Source: an uncultured Paracoccaceae bacterium
Lineage (GTDB): Bacteria > Pseudomonadota > Alphaproteobacteria > Rhodobacterales > Rhodobacteraceae
Direction of reading: 5' to 3'
NCBI GenBank assembly: GCA_905182105.1
Contig: CAJJAR010000001.1
Coordinates: 1-64,000 of the forward strand
DNA length: 64,000 nucleotides
Shown: positions 27,267 through 36,162 of the stretch, piece by piece
How positions within the stretch are numbered: the stretch's first letter is position 1
How the letters are laid out: each line of letters opens with the position of its first letter
Notes under the pieces: model-generated
Told to the model about the DNA's origin: nothing
Seen by the model: only the letters and a program-made list of their open reading frames with translations
Databases searched by the model: none
Position numbers and translations under genes: made by a program

Positions 27267-27740
27267 CTAAATATCGCGATGCGCGATGGTTGCGGCAATG
27301 ATTTCAGAAACAAATTTGGTTTGATGCCCCGGCGTCATTCCACCGATCCCGATACGGCGTCCGGAACGCCACCAAAGTCCCGGACGCCAGCTGCGTTTGC
27401 CGGGGCTTTTGAGTTTTAGAAGAAAACCGTTTGACGGTTTGAACGCGAAAAATCCGCGATCAATGCTTTCGATATCATCAAGCGTGCAGATCAATTCGCC
27501 AGAGCTGTCGCGCAGTTCACTTGCCGTAAGCTCAATTACCGTTGCCGTTGCACGGCGCATTTTGTCTGCTATCCAAAGGGAGGCTGATCCAGTGGCAAGC
27601 AAGAAGATTTGACCAAGGACTGCAGGTGGCTGTGTGAAACTGACGTAAATCAGCAAGAAACCTAGCAGGGCAAGCGATGTAATTCCAAGAACACGTCGTC
27701 CCATTGATGCCGATACGGTTCCGATGACTTCGTCGCTCAT
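27267..27740 (-). CDS. Conserved two-helix membrane protein of unknown function
   Basis: 157 residues. Two adjacent transmembrane segments near residues 17-32 and 40-55 (VLGITSLALLGFLLIYVSF; AVLGQIFLLATGSASLWIA) are followed by a soluble domain of about 100 residues with a PH-like pattern: VIELTASELRDSSGELI, IESIDRGFFAFKPSNGFLL, and a Gly/Arg-rich WRPGLWWRSGRRIGIGG. The ATG at 27738-27740 has GGGAGTGAG upstream. It is 85 bp from the dehydrogenase gene. It looks like a lineage-conserved envelope protein; no function can be assigned. Confidence 0.75.
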   Translation of the reverse strand: MSDEVIGTVSASMGRRVLGITSLALLGFLLIYVSFTQPPAVLGQIFLLATGSASLWIADKMRRATATVIELTASELRDSSGELICTLDDIESIDRGFFAFKPSNGFLLKLKSPGKRSWRPGLWWRSGRRIGIGGMTPGHQTKFVSEIIAATIAHRDI

Positions 27741-27825
27741 TCTGCTCACTCCCAAGGTTCGTGCTGGTCGCACTTGTTCCAGGGACCTACTCTGAATGCA
27801 TGGGATGCAGCAAGGGTTGGAGACC

Positions 27826-28770
27826 TTAGCGTTTTGGCACAACCTCGTAGCCGCGCTCTTCTGGTTCATCATCAACCAGTTCTATTGGGAAACCATGTGC
27901 TGTAACAGAAAGCCCAGTTGCTTCTTCCAGCCGTTCAATCATGCGATCTGACTGCGCACGTTCGCCGTAGCGTTTTTGCCCATCCGTCATCATTTCGATC
28001 ATCAGTGGTGACAGCTCGAGCGGGACATCATTGCGGTCTGCGATGGCTTGAAACAAACCAATGTCTTTTTGAATTAAATCCATTGTGAAGTTCACATCAC
28101 GACTGCCTGACAGGATCAGTTGGCTTTCGGTTTCATGTACAAATGAATTGCCTGAGGAAATCGCGATTGCCTCATAGGTCATCGCCATATCCATACCAGC
28201 AGCCTTCATAACAGTCAGCGCCTCGCAAACAGATAGAAGGTTCATTGTGGCCAAATAGTTGGTCATCACCTTTAGGGTCGACGAGTTTCCGATCTCACCA
28301 ACGTGTAAAATGCGACGCCCCATGTGGGTCAGGATAGGCAGGACTTTATCAAACGTCTCACGGGTACAACCCGCATAGATTGCGATGTTTCCAGTATCTG
28401 CACGGTGGCATCCGCCGGACACAGGACAGTCCACCGCCTCACCCCCGGCCTCAATCACCAAAGCACTGAGACGTTTGACTTCTTCAGCGTCGGTGGTGGA
28501 CATCTCCATCCATACCTTGCCCGCTGTAACGTGAGGCAACATTTCCTCCACCACAGCACTTGAGGCCGCTGGAGTTGGTAAGCAGGTTATGATCGCGTCA
28601 CAAACCTGCATCATGTTGGTGGCGCTTTGACCGTCTTTGGCCCCTACTGCCACTTTTTCGGCGACGAAATCAGCGTTAAGGTCAAAGACATATGTGTCCA
28701 TACCATTGCGAATAAGACTGCCAGCCAGCTTACCGCCAACATTACCCAGTCCAATAAAACCAACCTTCAT
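27826..28770 (-). CDS. NAD(P)-dependent 3-hydroxyacid dehydrogenase family protein
   Basis: 314 residues of the HIBADH / 6-phosphogluconate dehydrogenase-like family. The N-terminal motif is KVGFIGLGNVGGKLAGSLIRNG; the substrate signature is AVDCPVSGGCHRADTGNIAIYAG; the catalytic Lys is in SSTLKVMTNYLATMN. Family members reduce tartronate semialdehyde or oxidise hydroxyisobutyrate and related acids. Immediately upstream is the stranded tail of a sugar-ABC ATPase, so this gene probably once followed a sugar-import operon. The start at 28768-28770 gives MKVGFIG. Confidence 0.88.
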   Translation of the reverse strand: MKVGFIGLGNVGGKLAGSLIRNGMDTYVFDLNADFVAEKVAVGAKDGQSATNMMQVCDAIITCLPTPAASSAVVEEMLPHVTAGKVWMEMSTTDAEEVKRLSALVIEAGGEAVDCPVSGGCHRADTGNIAIYAGCTRETFDKVLPILTHMGRRILHVGEIGNSSTLKVMTNYLATMNLLSVCEALTVMKAAGMDMAMTYEAIAISSGNSFVHETESQLILSGSRDVNFTMDLIQKDIGLFQAIADRNDVPLELSPLMIEMMTDGQKRYGERAQSDRMIERLEEATGLSVTAHGFPIELVDDEPEERGYEVVPKR

Positions 28771-28786
28771 CGCTTTTCCTTTTAAC

Positions 28787-28897
28787 TTAACGCATGCGCT
28801 CTTCGGTTTGGGCGTCAAACATCAAGGCACGGCTTGGGTCGAATTCGACATTCACCTCAGCACCTAACTTACTACGCCCATCTCCACCCTCTTTAAC
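28787..28897 (-). pseudogene. C-terminal tail of a lost MalK/UgpC-type ABC ATPase
   Basis: Read on the minus strand, the frame ending in TAA at 28787-28789 has KLGAEVNVEFDPSRALMFDA and then QTEERMR. This matches the end of the regulatory (TOBE) domain of sugar-ABC ATPases: a beta strand, then a Leu/Met-Phe-Asp motif. About 36 residues are recognisable; further upstream the similarity stops and no ATPase sequence follows for 600 bp. It lies 16 bp from the start of the dehydrogenase, as expected for an operon partner. It is not part of the intact ATPase at 29493-30551, which has its own complete end. Confidence 0.6.
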
Positions 28898-29492
28898 AAT
28901 TAACCAAAGGCTATTAGGCAAGCATAAAAGACATACAAAACAATGCCTAACACTTCGCCGATTCAACCTTCAGATTGGCGTTTGTAGAAATCTAAAAGTG
29001 CTAAAAGAGCGCCCCAAACACAACCACGTTTATGTTTTAAACATAATTCTATTACCGACGGCTTATCTACCAAAAACGCCGGATGTATTTAGTTTAAAGC
29101 CATCAAACATTTAGTTAGAAAATCATATATGCTGGGCTAATAAAGTCTTCAAAACACCTTGCGCTGATTAGGATTGAACTCGACTGAGGACGCCCACTTA
29201 TCAAATAAACCAAGAACAAAACGGGCAACATTGTCTGTCGCTGTCATTGCCTTGGCCAAAATGTGGGTTGCTCAAATTGCCATCTCATTAGCCTAACTGG
29301 AAAGGCCTTTTATCCTGACATTCATCTTATAACGTAGCTCAAAATCAAGCCTTAAAAGTGATCCAAAAAGTTGCCTCCCAGAGCGATGTGGGCTGATGTC
29401 CTAAATATCAAATTAGTAGCGGTAATTACAAAAATAGAACCTCAGCTTTGATTTTAGCGCCCCAAACCGGCTTTGGAGTTAAATTTGTAGAC
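28898..29492. other. Gene-free, AT-rich junction region
   Basis: About 600 bp without a convincing gene. It is A+T rich and has short frames only. One minus-strand frame at 29149-29247 (32 codons from an ATG; DNVARFVLGLFDKWASS) looks protein-like and could be a relic, but I do not recognise it. No tRNA, transposase fragment, terminal inverted repeat or direct repeat of the tRNA-Arg 3' end is seen. It separates the ABC tail remnant from the galactoside cluster and is a likely rearrangement scar. Confidence 0.5.
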
Positions 29493-30551
29493 TCAGCGGA
29501 TCCGCACTTCAGTGACTTTGTCAAACAGGCGCGCAGAATCAGCATCCACCTTGAGGCCTACAATTGTACCCGCTTGTGAACGAAAATTTCCTCGCTCTTC
29601 GACTACAATTTTTTCACCAGATGCACCCACTAAATATGCATATGAAACGCCACCAAGACTCTCTGTCATCTCAATACTGTGGGTGTCACCGTTGATATCA
29701 ATGGCTAAATTCTCAGGCCGCAAACCTAGCTCAACAGGCGTGCCGTCTGCAGGTAAAGTGACATCCATCTTGATGGAATTTTGCAATCCTGGAACTTCAA
29801 TCATTCCTTCGACAACTTGGCCACTCAAAAAATTCATTGCTGGGCTGCCGATAAAGCCAGCAACAAATTTATTGTCAGGATCGCGATATAGGTCCATTGG
29901 AGCGCCAACTTGCTCAATTACGCCTGCCCGCAAAACCACTATTTTATCAGCTAGCGTCATAGCTTCGACCTGATCATGGGTAACGTAAATCATTGTTGCC
30001 CCAATTTCTTTATGCAAACGGGCAATTTCGACACGCATTTCCACCCTCAGTTCCGCATCCAAATTTGACAGCGGCTCATCAAACAAAAATACTTCTGGTC
30101 CACGCACAATTGCTCGACCGATTGAAACCCTCTGTCGCTGACCTCCAGACAGCGCTGCAGGCTTGCGTTTCAGGTAATCATCTAACTTCAAGATGCGGCT
30201 AGCTTCAGTAACTTTTTCTTTAATTATAGCCTTGGGATAGCCGTTCATTCGCAAACCAAACCCCATATTCTCCTGTACAGTCATGTGCGGATAAAGGGCA
30301 TAGGTTTGAAAAACCATTGCTACACCTCGACGAGCTGGGTCCTCACCAGTAACGTCTCGGTCTCCAATGGTGATGGCACCAGCGGTTGTTTCCTCCAACC
30401 CTGCCACCATTCGCAATAGAGTGGATTTGCCACATCCCGAAGGCCCAACGAAGACACAAAACTCACCATCCTTAATATCAAGGTTGATCCCATGGATTAC
30501 TTGAACATCACCATATTTCTTGGTGATATTTGATAGTTTTACACCTGACAC
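29493..30551 (-). CDS. Sugar ABC transporter ATP-binding protein (UgpC/MsmK-like)
   Basis: 352 residues. Walker A GPSGCGKST near residue 38, Q-loop MVFQTYALYPHMTV, signature LSGGQRQRVSIGRA, Walker B VFLFDEPLSNLD, H-loop YVTHDQVEAMTL, then a complete TOBE regulatory domain (LGLRPENLAI; ARLFDKVTE). It energises carbohydrate import, presumably with the binding protein and two permeases encoded rightward from 31550, as no other ATPase is near. The start is a GTG at 30549-30551 with GGGAGA upstream. It follows the IclR gene by 20 bp. Confidence 0.93.
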   Translation of the reverse strand: MSGVKLSNITKKYGDVQVIHGINLDIKDGEFCVFVGPSGCGKSTLLRMVAGLEETTAGAITIGDRDVTGEDPARRGVAMVFQTYALYPHMTVQENMGFGLRMNGYPKAIIKEKVTEASRILKLDDYLKRKPAALSGGQRQRVSIGRAIVRGPEVFLFDEPLSNLDAELRVEMRVEIARLHKEIGATMIYVTHDQVEAMTLADKIVVLRAGVIEQVGAPMDLYRDPDNKFVAGFIGSPAMNFLSGQVVEGMIEVPGLQNSIKMDVTLPADGTPVELGLRPENLAIDINGDTHSIEMTESLGGVSYAYLVGASGEKIVVEERGNFRSQAGTIVGLKVDADSARLFDKVTEVRIR

Positions 30552-30571
30552 TTAAACGGTTCTCCCATTGT

Positions 30572-31357
30572 TCAGCTCCAAGTTGGAAACTGCCATAATT
30601 CTGCTTCAGTCCCAATTAAATTCGCAGCTTTTAGTAAATTGGGTCTTTGGTTTTCTAAATCTTCAATTTGGTATCGATTTGTGGATGTTGCAATTGATAC
30701 TGCCCCTAAAACTCGGCTCTGGCGTGTTAAAATAGGGCATGCAATCGAGATAATTCCTTGCTCATGCTCCTCACGGTCATATGCAACACCAACAGTCTTC
30801 ACTTTCTCAAGCTCCAATACCAACGCAGCGCGGTTTGTCAGCGTGAAGGGGGTACATGCCGCATAAGATTGTTGATCCAAAGCCTTTTTTTGTTCGGCCT
30901 CCGGCATAAAGGCCAAAATCGCCTTGCCAACACCCGTACAATAACCGGGGGCAATTTTTCCAGCTTGGGCTAATGTTTCAAAATGATCAGAGACTTTGCA
31001 CTTATCAACAAAAAGAACATGGCCGTTATCTAACTGCGCCAAGTGCACAGCTTCACCAACTTTTGCTGCCAGATCCTCAATATAGGGCCGCGCTACTGGT
31101 GCCAGTGAGCTATGACGCCAAGCCGAATGCGCCAAGCTTACCAAACGTATACCCATCGAGTAGGTTTGGCGTTCAGCGTCAAAAGTTAGCATGCCTTGAT
31201 TAGTAAGTGTTTGCACAAATCTGTACAATGTCGGCTTAGGAAACGGGCTGTTAGCCAATAACTCGGAAAACCTGACGGGACGCTGAAAGGATGCCACTTG
31301 GTCTAAGACCTGCATTGCCTTGCCTACAGTACCATCTGAATTGGGAGCATTATACAT
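30572..31357 (-). CDS. IclR-family transcriptional regulator
   Basis: 261 residues. An N-terminal winged helix (AMQVLDQVASFQRPVRFSEL, then PFPKPTLYRFVQTLTNQGML) is followed by the IclR effector domain with HLAQLDNGHVLFVDK, GVGKAILAFMPE and VAYDREEHEQGIISIACPI. It is divergent from the sugar-binding protein gene across 192 bp and probably controls both directions of the cluster, with a galactoside or its breakdown product as effector (inference). Confidence 0.92.
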   Translation of the reverse strand: MYNAPNSDGTVGKAMQVLDQVASFQRPVRFSELLANSPFPKPTLYRFVQTLTNQGMLTFDAERQTYSMGIRLVSLAHSAWRHSSLAPVARPYIEDLAAKVGEAVHLAQLDNGHVLFVDKCKVSDHFETLAQAGKIAPGYCTGVGKAILAFMPEAEQKKALDQQSYAACTPFTLTNRAALVLELEKVKTVGVAYDREEHEQGIISIACPILTRQSRVLGAVSIATSTNRYQIEDLENQRPNLLKAANLIGTEAELWQFPTWS

Positions 31358-31452
31358 TTACGCCATCGGCCTCACTAAGTGACTATAATCTCTGTCTTCA
31401 ATATCTGGGCAAAGCCGCGACAAGAATTCTACCTATTGAAGATACGAAAATC

Positions 31453-31483
31453 TTGACAAGCATAGGCGAGTCACGATTAAAAT
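31453..31483 (+). promoter_or_regulatory. Candidate promoter of the galactoside transporter operon
   Basis: TTGACA at 31453-31458 and TAAAAT at 31478-31483 are separated by 19 bp (18 bp if TTAAAA is used), about 65 bp upstream of the binding-protein start. The whole 192-bp divergent region is AT rich and is the expected site for IclR binding, but I see no convincing palindrome that I would call an operator. Confidence 0.3.
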
Positions 31484-31549
31484 ATCAATATATAAAACCG
31501 TGTTTCACTATTTGAGACTACTTAAAACGGAAACCCTAGGGAGGATACC

Positions 31550-32806
31550 ATGCGTTACTTATTAAAGGCGACTGTAGCATCGATCGCCACTGCGATAGCA
31601 CTAGCTGGCCCAGCATCCGCTGAACTGACTGGGAATTTAAAGATCAACCTCGATACATCCAATCCTGCACCACGCGCAACAATGGAAACTTTGATTGCAA
31701 AATTCCAAGCTGAAAATCCAGAATTAAACATTACAACTAATGTGATTGATCGCGAGGCGTACAAGACCCAAATACGTAACTTTTTATCGGCAGATGCGCC
31801 TGACGTACTGACATGGTATGCTGCCAACCGGATGAAACCTTATGTTGAGGCTGGATTGTTAGAAGATGTATCTGACATGTGGGCCGATGGTACCGATATT
31901 GCCAATGAATTAGCTTCTACAAAAGGTGCTCTGACAATTGATGGTAAACAATGGGGTGTTCCTTACACATACTATCAGTGGGGTATCTATTACAGAAAAG
32001 ATATTTACCAAGAGTTAGGTCTCTCCGAGCCTGCTAATTTTGACGATATGTTGTCTAATTGTGAAGCAATGATTGCGTCTGGACGCAAGTGTTACACCAT
32101 AGGAAACAAATGGCTTTGGACCGGTGCTGGTTGGTTTGATTACCTTAATTTACGGACAAACGGATTTGACTTCCACATGCAAATGGCTGCTGGTGAAATC
32201 GAATGGACAGATTCCCGCGTTCGCGAAACATTTGATAACTGGGGCAAACTTATTCGCATGGGCGCGTTCATCGATGACAATCAAAATAAAGACTGGCAGC
32301 AATCATTACCATTTATGATTGATGGTTCTGCTGGGGCCATTTTGATGGGTAATTTCGCTGTTTCACCACTGCGTGAGGGTGGATTGACAGACGATCAATT
32401 GGATTTCCATCAATTTCCAGCAATCACTCCAGGAATTGCTATGGCAGAAGATGCTCCAACTGACACGTTCCATATAGCTGCCAATGCCAAAAACAAAGAT
32501 AATGCTAGAGCTTTCTTAGCGTATATTGTTTCGTCTGAAGCTCAGACCGAAATGAATAACGGTGCCAACTTGGGTCAACTGCCAGTTAACTCAAAGGCAT
32601 CTGTTGACGATGACAAATTCCTTAATAAAGGCTTTGAAATGCTGTCGTCAAACAGCCAAGGCGGCGTAGCTCAATTCTTCGACCGTGATTTCCCAGCTGA
32701 GATGGCGCAAGCTGCCATGGAAGGCTTCCAAGAGTTCATGGTTTACCCAGACAACTTGGATGATATCCTAGAGCGCATCGAAGGTGTTCGCAAAGAAGCT
32801 TACTAA
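31550..32806 (+). CDS. Sugar ABC transporter substrate-binding protein (family 1)
   Basis: 418 residues. A signal peptide (MRYLLKATVASIATAIALAG, cleavage after ASA near residue 24) leads to a mature periplasmic protein. Family-1 features: ATMETLIAKFQAENPELNI, SADAPDVLTWYAANR, PYTYYQWGIYYRKDIY and IDGSAGAILMGNFA. Several aromatic residues, including Trp, fit sugar stacking. A strong GGGAGG precedes the ATG. It is the first gene of the rightward operon and is followed by two hairpins that should raise its level over the permeases. Galactosides are the likely ligands from context. Confidence 0.93.
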   Translation: MRYLLKATVASIATAIALAGPASAELTGNLKINLDTSNPAPRATMETLIAKFQAENPELNITTNVIDREAYKTQIRNFLSADAPDVLTWYAANRMKPYVEAGLLEDVSDMWADGTDIANELASTKGALTIDGKQWGVPYTYYQWGIYYRKDIYQELGLSEPANFDDMLSNCEAMIASGRKCYTIGNKWLWTGAGWFDYLNLRTNGFDFHMQMAAGEIEWTDSRVRETFDNWGKLIRMGAFIDDNQNKDWQQSLPFMIDGSAGAILMGNFAVSPLREGGLTDDQLDFHQFPAITPGIAMAEDAPTDTFHIAANAKNKDNARAFLAYIVSSEAQTEMNNGANLGQLPVNSKASVDDDKFLNKGFEMLSSNSQGGVAQFFDRDFPAEMAQAAMEGFQEFMVYPDNLDDILERIEGVRKEAY

Positions 32807-32848
32807 AAATACCAATCATTAGAGCTGGTGTTCAGCTCATCATTAATT

Positions 32849-32926
32849 GGATGCGCAGGGGAACCTGCGCATCCGCTCTCACAGTCACCAAAGACAACCT
32901 GATGACGTTTCTCTTTGGTGATTTTT
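32849..32926 (+). terminator. Tandem hairpins between binding protein and permease genes (attenuator / mRNA stabiliser)
   Basis: Hairpin 1: GGATGCGCAGG (32849-32859) pairs perfectly with CCTGCGCATCC (32864-32874) around a GGAA tetraloop. Hairpin 2: TCACCAAAGA (32885-32894) pairs perfectly with TCTTTGGTGA (32912-32921), 17-nt loop, followed by TTTTT at 32922-32926, the form of an intrinsic terminator. Placed 43 bp after the binding-protein stop and 30 bp before the permease start, they probably lower read-through and protect the upstream mRNA. Confidence 0.8.
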
Positions 32927-32955
32927 AGACCTTCACTCCCCGCGGAGGCGACCCG

Positions 32956-33897
32956 ATGGCCAACACTTCTCCATGGAATAAGACATTGGCCAAACAAGGC
33001 TGGTATAAGAGGAATGAAATCGCGATTACGCCATGGCTATTTTTATTGCCGGCTCTCATCATGTTTGCGATTTACGTAGTCTTTCCAATTCTTCAAAGTT
33101 TCCGCATCTCTTTATTTAAATGGGATGGCCTTGGATCGTTAGCCACACATGGCGAATATGTTGGAATGGCAAATTATGAAAAATTGCTTACTCGAGACCG
33201 TTCCTTTAATATTTCAATTTGGAACAACCTAAAATGGTTGATTTTTTACCTTGCCTCGATACCAGCTGGATTATTTATTGCATTATTTCTTAATCAAACT
33301 GTGCGCGGCATTCGATTATATAAATCGCTCTTTTTTTTCCCATTCGTGATTTCTCAGATCGTCGTTGGTTTAGTTTTTACTTGGTTTTATGATCCACAAT
33401 TTGGGCTATTCAACGGAATCATTGGTTTTATTGGCTTTGAGCCAATCAATGTTTTGGGCGACCCTTCCTTAGCTACATATGGGGTGATAGCGGCTGGGCT
33501 CTGGCCACAGACCGCATATTGTATGATCCTTTATCTTACTGGCCTAAATTCCGTTGACCCTGAACAGATCGAAGCAGCGCGCCTAGACGGTGCCAAAGGT
33601 ATGCGAATGCTTTGGCACGTCATCTTGCCGCAATTGCGTCCAGCAACATTTATCGCGTTTGTGGTGACCATAATAGGCTCACTGCGGTCATTCGATTTAA
33701 TCTCAATCATGACAAATGGTGGCCCATTCGGCTCATCACGGGTGCTAAGTTTTTATATGTTTGAAAAATCCCTATCAGAATACGGTTTTAAAATGGGCTA
33801 CGGTGCTGCGATTGCAGTCATTTTATTTTTAATTATGATGGTATTTATTGGTTATTTTTTGTGGCGGATGTACCAAGATGAAAAAATCACCAATTGA
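32956..33897 (+). CDS. Sugar ABC transporter permease (MalF-like)
   Basis: 313 residues with six transmembrane helices. The first follows ITPWLFLLPALIMFAIYVVF; the EAA coupling loop is EQIEAARLDGAKGMRMLWHV near residue 210. GGAGG precedes the ATG. It forms the membrane channel with the next gene. This part of the cluster is noticeably AT richer than the enzyme genes that follow. Confidence 0.93.
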   Translation: MANTSPWNKTLAKQGWYKRNEIAITPWLFLLPALIMFAIYVVFPILQSFRISLFKWDGLGSLATHGEYVGMANYEKLLTRDRSFNISIWNNLKWLIFYLASIPAGLFIALFLNQTVRGIRLYKSLFFFPFVISQIVVGLVFTWFYDPQFGLFNGIIGFIGFEPINVLGDPSLATYGVIAAGLWPQTAYCMILYLTGLNSVDPEQIEAARLDGAKGMRMLWHVILPQLRPATFIAFVVTIIGSLRSFDLISIMTNGGPFGSSRVLSFYMFEKSLSEYGFKMGYGAAIAVILFLIMMVFIGYFLWRMYQDEKITN

Positions 33898-33932
33898 TGA
33901 AACCCAATCTCTCAGATTTGGAGCTTTAGCGA

Positions 33933-34778
33933 ATGTTCCCAAAACCAATTGAAAAGTCATCACGCGCATGGCAACTTGGCTACCAAGTGCTATTGCCTAT
34001 CGTGATGTTGCTCTGGCTTGCCCCATTGTTGGCCGTAGCACTTTTCTCGATAAGGCCAGACACAGATTTTTTAGTAGGCAATTACTGGGGCTGGCCTTCA
34101 TCTTTTGAGATGATAAAAAATTACAGTATGGTATTTAGTTCGGCTATGCCCCGCTACATCATGAATTCATTCCTAATCACCATTCCAACGGTAATCGGCG
34201 CGGTGGCACTCAGCTCTATGGCCGGTTTTGCGCTTGGTGTTTACAAATTCCGTGGTAACTTACTTGTCTTTTTCATGTTTATTGCCGGTAATTTCGTACC
34301 ATTTCAAATATTGATGGTGCCAGTTCGTGATCTGACACTGGACATGGGACTTTATAACACCAAAACTGGCTTAGTACTGTTCCACATCGCATTTCAGACA
34401 GGATTTTGTACCCTATTTATGCGTAATTTTATCAAAGCGTTGCCCTATGAGCTAACAGAGGCGGCCCGTGTGGAAGGTATAGCAGAATGGCGGATATTCT
34501 GGTACGTAGTATTACCCCTGATGAAACCTGCGATTGCAGCCCTTTCAGTCTTAATTTTTACCTTCATCTGGAATGATTACTTCTGGGCGATTGTGCTCAC
34601 GCAGGGTGAAAATGCCCAGCCAGTAACTGCTGGGATCACCAGCTTTAATGCACAGTTTCGAGCAATGTATCATCTCATGAGTGCGGGCTCAATCATTGCT
34701 GCTCTACCACCTGTTTTGATGTTTTTCTTAATGCAAAAACACTTCATTGCAGGCCTCACTTTGGGCGCCGTGAAATAA
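33933..34778 (+). CDS. Sugar ABC transporter permease (MalG-like)
   Basis: 281 residues, six transmembrane helices, with the EAA loop ELTEAARVEGIAEWRIFWYV near residue 178 and the typical end MQKHFIAGLTLGAVK. It lies 35 bp after the first permease. The base composition changes from AT rich to about 53 percent G+C within a short distance after its stop. Confidence 0.93.
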   Translation: MFPKPIEKSSRAWQLGYQVLLPIVMLLWLAPLLAVALFSIRPDTDFLVGNYWGWPSSFEMIKNYSMVFSSAMPRYIMNSFLITIPTVIGAVALSSMAGFALGVYKFRGNLLVFFMFIAGNFVPFQILMVPVRDLTLDMGLYNTKTGLVLFHIAFQTGFCTLFMRNFIKALPYELTEAARVEGIAEWRIFWYVVLPLMKPAIAALSVLIFTFIWNDYFWAIVLTQGENAQPVTAGITSFNAQFRAMYHLMSAGSIIAALPPVLMFFLMQKHFIAGLTLGAVK

Positions 34779-34803
34779 CAACCACTTCTTTCGGACGATA
34801 CAC

Positions 34804-36162
34804 ATGACAAAGATTACCTTTATCGGTGCCGGCTCTACGATCTTTATGAAGAACATCGTGGGCGACGCATTGTTGACCCCTGCCCTTGCCAACAGTCACT
34901 TTGCGCTGATGGACATTGACGCTGGCCGTTTGTCCGAAAGCGAGGCTTTGGCCCGCGCAATGATCAAGACCGTAAGTACAGGCGCAACAGTCACGACCCA
35001 CTTGGATCGTCGCGAAGCGTTGGACGGTGCGGATTTTGTAGTCACAGCGTTTCAAATCGGAGGCTACGAGCCATGCACGGTCACCGATTTTGACATTCCA
35101 AAGAAGTACGGCCTGCGCCAAACCATTGCTGACACTTTGGGCGTTGGCGGCATTATGCGAGGTCTTCGCACGGTTCCAGTGTTGTGGAGCATTGCACAAG
35201 ACATGATTGACCTGTGTCCAAACGCGACTTTGTTGCAATACGTGAACCCGATGGCGATCAACACGTGGTCCTTGGCCGAACGGTTCCCAGCATTAAAGCA
35301 AGTTGGTTTGTGCCATTCTGTTCAGAACACGGTTCAAGAGCTGTCCCATGATTTAGACATCAATCAATCATCGGTCCGCTACAAGGTTGCTGGCGTCAAT
35401 CACGTCGCGTTCTTCTTGCGCCTTGAACAAGAAGTCGGCGGCGAGATGCGTGATCTATATCCTTTGCTAAACAAGGGTTATGCGTCTGGCGCATTGCCTA
35501 AATCACCATTTCTAATGCCACGTTGCGACAACAAAGTGCGCTATGAAGTTATGGATCAACTTGGCTATTTCTGCACCGAAAGTTCAGAGCACTTTGCTGA
35601 ATACGTTCCGTGGTTTATCAAGGAGGGTCGCGAAGATCTGATCAAAGAATTCTCGATCCCCCTGGATGAATATCCGATGCGCTGTGTTGAACAGGCAGCA
35701 GAGTGGAAAGAACAAGCGGCAACAATGATGACCTGTGGCAGTGTCGAGGTTTGCAAAAGCCATGAATTTGCATCCGAACTGATGAGCGCCATAGTCACTG
35801 ACACACCTTATGTCATGTATGGCAACTTACCCAACCACGGTCAGCTTCCACAGTTGCCGACAGGTGCTGCGGTTGAAACGCCTTGTTTGGTTGATGCCAA
35901 CGGTATTCAGCCGACAGTGATCAACGACATTCCCCCACAATTGACGGCTCTCATGCGCACCCAGATCAACGTGCAGGAACTCACAGTCCGCGCATTGTTG
36001 GACGAGAACCCAGAACACATCTATCACGCTGCAATGATGGACCCGCATACTGCGGCTGAGCTGGATATGCGCCAAATTCGCTCCTTGGTGGATGAATTAT
36101 TGATCGCCCATGGCGACTGGTTGCCTGACTGGACACGCGGTGCGGTAAGGAAAAAAAGATGA
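34804..36162 (+). CDS. GH4-family alpha-galactosidase/alpha-glucosidase (MelA-like)
   Basis: 452 residues. GH4 enzymes use NAD+ and a divalent metal. The N-terminal Rossmann motif is ITFIGAGSTIF. Metal and active-site features are QYVNPMAINTW (N149), LCHSVQ (C170, H171) and VAGVNHVAFF (H200). The NPMAINTW form is that of the alpha-galactosidase/alpha-glucosidase branch rather than 6-phospho-glycosidases, which suits import of unphosphorylated sugar by an ABC system. It overlaps the next gene by 4 bp. Cytoplasmic. Alpha-galactoside preference is inferred from neighbours. Confidence 0.88.
   Translation: MTKITFIGAGSTIFMKNIVGDALLTPALANSHFALMDIDAGRLSESEALARAMIKTVSTGATVTTHLDRREALDGADFVVTAFQIGGYEPCTVTDFDIPKKYGLRQTIADTLGVGGIMRGLRTVPVLWSIAQDMIDLCPNATLLQYVNPMAINTWSLAERFPALKQVGLCHSVQNTVQELSHDLDINQSSVRYKVAGVNHVAFFLRLEQEVGGEMRDLYPLLNKGYASGALPKSPFLMPRCDNKVRYEVMDQLGYFCTESSEHFAEYVPWFIKEGREDLIKEFSIPLDEYPMRCVEQAAEWKEQAATMMTCGSVEVCKSHEFASELMSAIVTDTPYVMYGNLPNHGQLPQLPTGAAVETPCLVDANGIQPTVINDIPPQLTALMRTQINVQELTVRALLDENPEHIYHAAMMDPHTAAELDMRQIRSLVDELLIAHGDWLPDWTRGAVRKKR

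Noticed and set aside
28794-29114. Plus-strand 106-codon frame
   Set aside because: It overlaps the ABC-ATPase tail on the other strand, has no ribosome binding site and reads as low-structure, basic sequence.
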